The position numbers and the translations under genes were made by a program. The notes under the pieces were generated by a model that was not told where the DNA came from, ran no database searches, and saw only the letters and a program-made list of their open reading frames with translations. From contig NZ_JACLCP010000001.1 of assembly GCF_014243395.1 (NCBI RefSeq), forward strand, positions 1,364,001-1,428,000: a DNA stretch of 64,000 bases. The letters are read 5' to 3'. This document shows, piece by piece, positions 58,690-64,000 of this stretch (position 1 is its first letter; each line of letters begins with the position of its first letter). Origin of the DNA: Winogradskyella flava. GTDB taxonomy: Bacteria; Bacteroidota; Bacteroidia; Flavobacteriales; Flavobacteriaceae.

Positions 58690-60273
58690 TTGATTAAGGT
58701 TTTTAGAAGTTTATTATTAAGTGTAATCCTTTTTTTTAATTGTAGAAACGAGGAGGTAAATAAACATGGTAAACCCAATATTCTTTTTATTCTTGTTGAT
58801 GATTTAGGGTATCATGATTTGGGTATTACTGGAAGCACGTTTTACGAAACTCCAAACGTAGATAGATTGGCTACTGACGGGGTGATGTTTACTAATGGTT
58901 ATGCTTCAAGTCGGGTTTGCAGCCCTTCGAGGGCTAGCATCATGACAGGTAAATTTACAGCACGCCATGGTATTACGGATTGGATTGGTGCCAAAGCTGG
59001 AGAAGATTGGCGCACAAGAAACCGACATGATAAACTGTTGCCCGCCGAATATGTTAGGCAATTGCCACAAGGCGAAATTACAATTGCGGAAGCTTTTAAG
59101 GAAAACGGTTATACAACATTCTTTGCAGGGAAGTGGCATTTAGGTGGTGAAGGGTCTTATCCAGAAGACCATGGTTTCGATATTAATATTGGAGGCACAG
59201 AAGCAGGTTCGCCTAGAGGTGGTTTTTTTTCACCTTGGAACAATCCTAAGTTGTCAAACAAAGCGAAAGGAGAAAACCTATCGATGCGATTAGCTAAGGA
59301 AACAGCCAATTTTATCAGTCAAAATAAAGATTCAACCTTTTTTGCTTTTTTATCCTTTTATGCCGTGCATGCACCTATTCAAACTACAGAAGAGAAGTGG
59401 AATAAATACAGGAATAAAGCAGATAGTATAGGAATTGTAGATAAAGGTTATATGATGGAGCGCGTTTTACCCATTCGTCAAGTTCAAGACAATCCTATTT
59501 ATGGTGGTTTAGTAGAAACTATGGACGACGCAGTTGGGCTAGTACTAGAGGCTCTTGAAGCCAATGGAATCGCAGATAATACTATTGTGGTTTTTACATC
59601 AGATAATGGTGGCGTCGCTTCTGGAGATCATTACGCTACGAGTAATTTACCACTAAGAGGGGGCAAAGGCTATCAATGGGAAGGTGGTTTAAAAGAGCCT
59701 TTTATTATTAGAGTACCTTGGTTGAATAATGTTGGTGCTAAAACAGATTATCCAGTTATTGCAACGGATTTTTACCCAACACTATTAGATTTAGCAGATT
59801 TATCGCTTAATGAAGATCAACATGTAGATGGTTTAAGCTTAAAACCCTTATTGACTGATGAAGATTTGAAAATAGAAAGACCCTTGTATTGGCATTATCC
59901 GCATTACGGTAATCAAGGTGGAGAACCAAGTTCTGTAATTCAACTAGAGGGTTGGAAATTGATTCACTATTGGGAAGATGGACGTCAAGAGCTTTATAAA
60001 TTACCATCAACAGAACATGATACTTTAAATGTAATTTCTAAACATTCAGAAATTGCCAAAAATCTCAGCGACAATTTAATATCGTGGTTAAAAGAAGTCA
60101 ACGCAAAGTTTCCAACTGAAGATCCTGAATTCGATAAGGCAAAAGCTGAAAAGAGAAGACTTAATACCATAAAGAACAAGTGGCCATCATTAGAAAGACA
60201 TAGAATGGAGGTGCTTTCAGAAGATTTTCAACCTAACAAAACGTGGTGGAAAAGTAAAGTGAATAACGATTAA
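58690..60273 (+). CDS. S1-family sulfatase lipoprotein
   Basis: This is a 527-residue lipoprotein (FNC, Cys18) with a TTG start 17 nt after the preceding stop. Sulfatase segments: KPNILFILVDDLGYHDLG metal site, formylglycine motif VCSPSRAS (Cys77, canonical CxPSR), GKWHLGGEG, and VFTSDNGG. Length and order are typical of arylsulfatase-A-like S1 enzymes. It probably desulfates rhamnose sulfate in the oligosaccharides. It is the last gene of the site 12 operon. The following gap, 60274-60573, holds promoter site 13 and otherwise nothing I recognise. Confidence 0.94.
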   Translation: MIKVFRSLLLSVILFFNCRNEEVNKHGKPNILFILVDDLGYHDLGITGSTFYETPNVDRLATDGVMFTNGYASSRVCSPSRASIMTGKFTARHGITDWIGAKAGEDWRTRNRHDKLLPAEYVRQLPQGEITIAEAFKENGYTTFFAGKWHLGGEGSYPEDHGFDINIGGTEAGSPRGGFFSPWNNPKLSNKAKGENLSMRLAKETANFISQNKDSTFFAFLSFYAVHAPIQTTEEKWNKYRNKADSIGIVDKGYMMERVLPIRQVQDNPIYGGLVETMDDAVGLVLEALEANGIADNTIVVFTSDNGGVASGDHYATSNLPLRGGKGYQWEGGLKEPFIIRVPWLNNVGAKTDYPVIATDFYPTLLDLADLSLNEDQHVDGLSLKPLLTDEDLKIERPLYWHYPHYGNQGGEPSSVIQLEGWKLIHYWEDGRQELYKLPSTEHDTLNVISKHSEIAKNLSDNLISWLKEVNAKFPTEDPEFDKAKAEKRRLNTIKNKWPSLERHRMEVLSEDFQPNKTWWKSKVNND

Positions 60274-60467
60274 AGTGAAAAGTTATATCCTTACTACAAT
60301 ATGTTCTTTTTAAAATGATTATTCCCTAAGCAGTATAAAAATCGATTTGACCCCACATAGTGTTAAGTTGATTGAATTAATACCGCAATAAAAATTGTGC
60401 ATGTTTTACAGTATTCAACCAAAACTAAAAAATAGTAATCTTAATAGTAACTCATTTAAGATAGGTG

Positions 60468-60512
60468 CAGGTAAGTGCAGGATACTATACTGACATTATA
60501 TATATAAATTTA
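60468..60512 (+). promoter_or_regulatory. PUL promoter, site 13 (secreted T9SS protein)
   Basis: Repeats CAGGTAAGTGCAGGATAC (60468-60485) are followed by the -7-like box TAAATTTA (60505-60512) at the standard spacing. The predicted leader to 60574 is about 55 nt. Confidence 0.76.
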
Positions 60513-60573
60513 TCTTTTAAAGGGTTAGTGTTCTTGTAACTGACTAAATTTTAATTAACTAAAACAATAAATT

Positions 60574-61428
60574 ATGAAAAAAATTACTTTAAAAATTAGC
60601 GCATTTGTATTATTTGCAATGTCTGCGCTTCAAGTACAGGCTCAGAATTGTCCTGAACTATGGCTTGAACCAGGTGTTTATAAACTTGCAACGTGCGGTC
60701 TGACTACGGAATTTTATATGACCATTGATGGTACTTCTGGCGAGTTAGTATGGGCTGAAGAATTAGCAGGTGATGATGCAACACAACTTTGGACTGTAAT
60801 AGACCATAGAGAGCCAGCTTCTTCTGGATATGTGGAAATTACTGCAGACATCACACCTGGTCCTGGAGCCTTTACCATGATTGTAGATCAATCAACTTAT
60901 GATGGGTCTGGAGCAGATCCTGAAATTAGAGTTAATGTTAGACCTGGTCTGCCGGTAAGCGATACAAATGATGCAAACTACGGTTATGACCAGTTTCAAA
61001 GAAGAAAAGCGACTGGTTGGAGCGGTGCTGGAAATAATGCATTGTTCGCTAAACCTGTAGGACAAGGAAACTTAAGATATAGTGTAGCTCCAACGGCAGC
61101 AGGTGATCAAGTACTGTTTCAAAATGGGGGTACAATTAACGATATTCGTTTCATTCTTGTTGAAGCATTAAGCACTGAAGAGTTTGATGCGAGTTCTGTT
61201 TTTATCTCAAACCCTGTGAAAGATGAATTAAAAATAGAGGGCTTGAATCAAAGCATTAAACAAATTTCTGTGTATGACTTACTTGGAAAACAAGTAATTA
61301 ATAGTAATCTTGTAGATGATACAACTTCAGCTAATTTAGATGTAAGTTCATTAAATAGTGGTTTATACATTGTGAAATTAGAAGGAGAAAACGGTCAGAG
61401 TCTCACCAAAAAAATAATAAAAGAATAA
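60574..61428 (+). CDS. secreted T9SS protein of unknown function, possible binding module
   Basis: This is a 284-residue secreted protein (signal peptide ending VQAQ). Residues about 25-200 are a single beta-rich domain starting CPELWLEPGVYKLATCGLTTEFYM, with QLWTVIDHRE and GNNALFAKPVGQGNLRYS. The spacing of strands is reminiscent of a beta-trefoil, but I cannot assign a family. Residues about 205-284 are a T9SS sorting domain (ISNPVKDELKIEGLN...SGLYIVKLEGENG). The dedicated promoter and terminator suggest it is made in quantity, perhaps as a secreted substrate-binding protein. Confidence 0.7.
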   Translation: MKKITLKISAFVLFAMSALQVQAQNCPELWLEPGVYKLATCGLTTEFYMTIDGTSGELVWAEELAGDDATQLWTVIDHREPASSGYVEITADITPGPGAFTMIVDQSTYDGSGADPEIRVNVRPGLPVSDTNDANYGYDQFQRRKATGWSGAGNNALFAKPVGQGNLRYSVAPTAAGDQVLFQNGGTINDIRFILVEALSTEEFDASSVFISNPVKDELKIEGLNQSIKQISVYDLLGKQVINSNLVDDTTSANLDVSSLNSGLYIVKLEGENGQSLTKKIIKE

Positions 61429-61460
61429 ACATTATATATTTGATATAACATGTTTTTTAG

Positions 61461-61500
61461 AATCATCCCATCTTTTCTAATTATAAAAGATGGGATGATT
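61461..61500 (+). terminator. strong hairpin between the T9SS protein and rhaM
   Basis: A perfect 16-bp stem (AATCATCCCATCTTTT, 61461-61476, against 61485-61500) has an 8-nt loop. It ends 29 nt before the rhaM start codon, and no T-run follows except TGTTTATT. It may be a terminator, a partial attenuator or an RNA-stability element. Confidence 0.75.
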
Positions 61501-61529
61501 TGTTTATTACAAGAATAAAAAATAGAGAA

Positions 61530-61844
61530 ATGCAAAGACTAGCCTTTAAAATGAAATTAAATAAGGGTCAAAAAGAAGCTTATATTCAAAGGCATAGTGA
61601 TTTATGGCCAGAACTTAAAGCGCTTTTAAAAGCTAATGGTGTTAGTGAGTATTCCATTTTTTTAGACGAAGAAACTAATATGTTGTTCGCTTTTCAAAAA
61701 GTCTCAGGTTCTGGAGGTTCTCAAGATTTAGCATCAAATACTATCGTGAAAAAATGGTGGGATTTTATGGCAGATATTATGGAGGTGAATCCAGATAATT
61801 CACCAGTTTCTATTCCTCTGGAAGAAGTATTCTTTATGGAGTAA
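61530..61844 (+). CDS. rhaM: L-rhamnose mutarotase
   Basis: This 104-residue cytoplasmic enzyme interconverts alpha and beta anomers of L-rhamnose. Start 61530 is chosen over an in-frame upstream start at 61500: it gives exactly the length of the E. coli protein, places the conserved histidine at residue 22 (QRHSDLWPEL), and matches the N-terminal MQRLAFKMKLN. The C-terminal KWWDFMADIMEVNPDNSPVS...EVFFME closely matches the family. Its presence ties the locus to rhamnose use. The other rhamnose-catabolic genes are not in the window. It lies between a hairpin and promoter site 14 and has no promoter repeat of its own. Confidence 0.95.
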   Translation: MQRLAFKMKLNKGQKEAYIQRHSDLWPELKALLKANGVSEYSIFLDEETNMLFAFQKVSGSGGSQDLASNTIVKKWWDFMADIMEVNPDNSPVSIPLEEVFFME

Positions 61845-61861
61845 GTTTTTTAACTATTTCT

Positions 61862-61906
61862 CAGGATAGAGCAGGATACTGTGAATCGCTTTTCTAACTA
61901 TTTTTA
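61862..61906 (+). promoter_or_regulatory. PUL promoter, site 14 (second propeller lyase)
   Basis: Repeats CAGGATAGAGCAGGATAC (61862-61879) are the best-formed pair in the window, both copies being CAGGATA. The -7-like box TATTTTTA (61899-61906) keeps the 27-nt spacing. The start codon is at 61947. Confidence 0.82.
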
Positions 61907-61946
61907 TAACGTTCTTCAACTTGAAGACAAAAAGAAAAAGAAAAGC

Positions 61947-64000
61947 ATGAAAAAAAATACACTAAGCATAAGGCTTTTAAGAAAAAACTTATGCCTTCTT
62001 CTTACGTTGTGCTTTGTTCAACTCCAATTTGGACAAGTAGTTTTAGAAAATGAAGTACATATTACTGATTTTGGTTTGCACTTTAATGGAAGCAAAGTGG
62101 CAAATACATCATCTGATAATGGAAGTACCACTACTTACGATTATGTTTTCGGACGGAACATTTCTGCCCATGGCGATTGTATAAAGACTTACGGGGATTA
62201 TGTTTTTATGACTTGGTATCGTGGAGGAAAAACAGATAGACATGTCATGCTAACGCGGTACAACACCGTTACTGGTACGATGGCGACTATTGAGTTTCCG
62301 CATACGCACACTGGTTTTCAAAATAAGTGGTGGCTCGGAGAATCTCACAATACTATTGCTGTTGGTGTAAGCCCTTTAGACGGAACCATACACTTATTGT
62401 ACGATATGCATGCCTATAGTGCAACAAGGCCATCAGATGGGAGTTTAGCCAATGATTATTTTAGATATTCCTATTCAATTGCAAATACTGCAACACTTCC
62501 TGATGTAGATTTTACCTTAGATAAATTTGTCCAAAACGGAAGTGGTGGCTACAAGCATTTAAAGTTAACGGGTAACGAAAATCAAAATGAATTTGATGGA
62601 TTAACCTATCCATCTTTTTTTCTAAACGATGCAGGAGAACTTTTGATGAACATGCGTGAGGGTGGTCATACTAATGGTAAATATAAATTTACTACTTATA
62701 ACGCCAGTACTAGTACATGGTCTAATTTTACGGATTTTAATGCATTAAATGCCAGTAGCCAACCAGGTATTAACTATAATTGGGGGCTTTATGGTAGTTT
62801 AAAGTATGTTAATGGTAAAATGCGTGTGGGTTTCCAAAGAAGATCTGCTAATAGCAATGATAAGTACCAATTACAAAATGGGGTATATTATGCCTACTCT
62901 GATGACCAGACGGGCGCTTCTAATTGGAAAAATCATCAAGGACAGAGTTTTAGTCTACCACTCTACGATGCTGATTTTATAGAAGTTATAGAACCTGGAG
63001 ATTATGTGCAAACTACCCAGACTGATCAAGTTTACATCGTACAAGGTTTTGATTGGACGGTTACCGATAATGGCGATGTGCATATCATTAGTCGAGTAAG
63101 AGATCTCGAATTTAATGTGACGAAGAATTTACATACTTATAAACCGGCTGGTGCTACCGATTTTATAACCTCAGAAAACTTTTCTGGTGCGGATGCTATT
63201 TACACTGCCGGAGATGATGTATTTATCATTAGTTTAAGTAACGGTAGAGTTAAAGTTGAAAAAACGGAAGGTGGCACTAATAATTTTACAACCGTATATC
63301 AGGCTACAACAGGTAAAACTTTTGACCATGGGCGTGTACATGTTAATAACGGTAAATTATACTATTATTTAATGGAAAATGCCTCAGGCAGTGCGCAACC
63401 GTTATACCTACAAATCATTGATTTAGATATTGTTCAAGAGCCATTTAGAGTATCATTAACATCACCATTTGATGGTGAAACTTATGATATAGGAGAAACT
63501 ATTCAAATATCAGCCGATGCGATTGATGAAAATGGAAGTATATCTAAAGTGGATTTTTTAGTTAATGGTACTTTGTTCGGAGAAGATACCACAGAACCTT
63601 ACACTTTAGATTGGACACCAACTACGGAAAGTGCTTATGATATTCAAGCTGTAGCTTATAGCGCGAGTAATGAAACTGTGAATTCTGCCGAAATTACAGT
63701 TAATATTCAAGTTTTTGATCCTAACGATTTAACAGGTGATATTTATCGCATCAAGAATTTCGTCACGGGGAAATACCTACATTCTGTAGGTGCAGATGTG
63801 GTTGAGGCTGATGATGGTACCAATGTCGCTCCTGGAGATAAAGAATGGGAGTTTGTGCTGGCTGGTGCTTATTATAATATCGAAAGCAAAAGATCTGACC
63901 GAGGAATTTTAAGGTCAGCAGGAAATCCAGCAAATGATATCATCAATACTGGTTTTGCCGCACCAAGAGAAGATTCCGATAAACAATTTACAGTAGTCTA
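61947..64000 (+). CDS. second secreted beta-propeller lyase, PL24/PL25-like (partial, cut by window end)
   Basis: The open frame from ATG 61947 runs without a stop to the window edge (684 codons visible). The signal peptide ends LQFGQ. The propeller (about 35-490) has AHGDCIKTYGDYVFMTWYRGG, GESHNTIAVGV (His134) and YDMHAYS (His155), the same 21-residue spacing as in the lyase at 20617. An Ig-like domain follows (about 498-588, VSLTSPFDGETYDIGE), then the start of a beta-trefoil-like module (about 590 on, IYRIKNFVTGKYLHSVG) related to the modules flanking the secreted PL28 enzyme. A T9SS domain is expected downstream but not seen. Confidence 0.85.
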   Translation, partial: MKKNTLSIRLLRKNLCLLLTLCFVQLQFGQVVLENEVHITDFGLHFNGSKVANTSSDNGSTTTYDYVFGRNISAHGDCIKTYGDYVFMTWYRGGKTDRHVMLTRYNTVTGTMATIEFPHTHTGFQNKWWLGESHNTIAVGVSPLDGTIHLLYDMHAYSATRPSDGSLANDYFRYSYSIANTATLPDVDFTLDKFVQNGSGGYKHLKLTGNENQNEFDGLTYPSFFLNDAGELLMNMREGGHTNGKYKFTTYNASTSTWSNFTDFNALNASSQPGINYNWGLYGSLKYVNGKMRVGFQRRSANSNDKYQLQNGVYYAYSDDQTGASNWKNHQGQSFSLPLYDADFIEVIEPGDYVQTTQTDQVYIVQGFDWTVTDNGDVHIISRVRDLEFNVTKNLHTYKPAGATDFITSENFSGADAIYTAGDDVFIISLSNGRVKVEKTEGGTNNFTTVYQATTGKTFDHGRVHVNNGKLYYYLMENASGSAQPLYLQIIDLDIVQEPFRVSLTSPFDGETYDIGETIQISADAIDENGSISKVDFLVNGTLFGEDTTEPYTLDWTPTTESAYDIQAVAYSASNETVNSAEITVNIQVFDPNDLTGDIYRIKNFVTGKYLHSVGADVVEADDGTNVAPGDKEWEFVLAGAYYNIESKRSDRGILRSAGNPANDIINTGFAAPREDSDKQFTVV

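Noticed and set aside
60274-60467. Possible small RNA or riboswitch in the gap before the T9SS protein
   Set aside because: No stable hairpin or known aptamer pattern could be made out by eye. Only promoter site 13 is supported in this gap.
74-61906. The recurring CAGGATA repeats as a dispersed mobile element, insertion-sequence end or CRISPR-like array
   Set aside because: Copies are short, lie only between genes, are oriented with the downstream gene and keep fixed spacing to a -7-like box. No transposase, target duplications or spacers accompany them.
1-64000. A regulator gene (HTCS, AraC, SusR-like, ECF sigma/anti-sigma) within the window
   Set aside because: None of the translated genes has a DNA-binding, histidine-kinase or sigma-factor pattern, so the regulator must lie outside.
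1-64000. Horizontal transfer of the cytochrome/DUF1501 operon from Planctomycetes as a recent event
   Set aside because: Its base composition looks like that of its neighbours by eye and it carries the local promoter architecture, so any transfer would be old. No direct evidence is visible.

Overview
The window is a large polysaccharide-utilisation locus (PUL) from an AT-rich marine Bacteroidota, most likely a Flavobacteriaceae member. Support comes from three SusC/SusD pairs, many lipoproteins and Tat-exported enzymes, several proteins ending in a type IX secretion (T9SS) sorting domain (YPNP-type motif), and promoters with a Bacteroidota-type -7 box (TAnnTTTG). No rRNA, tRNA, CRISPR array, integrase or insertion sequence was seen.

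The enzyme set points to a sulfated, rhamnose-rich, uronic-acid-containing green-algal polysaccharide, in practice ulvan. It includes two PL24/PL25-type beta-propeller lyases, two close PL28-type jelly-roll lyases plus a divergent third, a GH105 unsaturated-uronyl hydrolase, three S1 sulfatase domains (one fused to GH78), three rhamnosidases (two GH78, one GH106-like), GH43, two GH3, GH5 and a RhaM-type L-rhamnose mutarotase. The substrate is inferred from families, not proven.

Layout: 190-11354 is an operon of two tandem susCD pairs plus a surface lipoprotein, ended by a strong terminator. 11536-16900 is a periplasmic oxidation cassette (double DUF1080, two Gfo/Idh/MocA oxidoreductases, an SGNH esterase). 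17041-22722 holds the sulfatase-GH78 fusion and a propeller lyase. 22893-29496 is GH43-GH3-GH105-sulfatase. 29546-31461 (minus) is a PL28 lipoprotein and a sugar-isomerase-like TIM barrel. 31694-39347 has GH106-like, secreted PL28 and an unrecognised Tat lipoprotein. 39401-44852 is a planctomycete-style cytochrome c/DUF1549/DUF1553, DUF1501 and beta-propeller operon. 44949-48916 is a divergent pair (jelly-roll lipoprotein, GH78). 49087-53709 is the third susCD pair. 54043-60273 is GH5-GH3-CBM protein-sulfatase. 60574-64000 has a secreted protein, rhaM and a second propeller lyase cut by the window edge.

The most striking signal is not a gene. Fourteen promoters share one architecture: two 7-nt direct repeats with starts 10 bp apart (consensus CAGnATAgnaCAGGATA), followed exactly 27 nt after the second repeat start by a -7-like box. 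They precede nearly every transcription unit on both strands. This looks like the operator of one dedicated activator that covers the usual -33 region. No regulator gene lies in the window. The other main candidates for new biology are the cytochrome/DUF1501 operon with a sugar-binding-like insert, and the unrecognised protein at 37431-39347.
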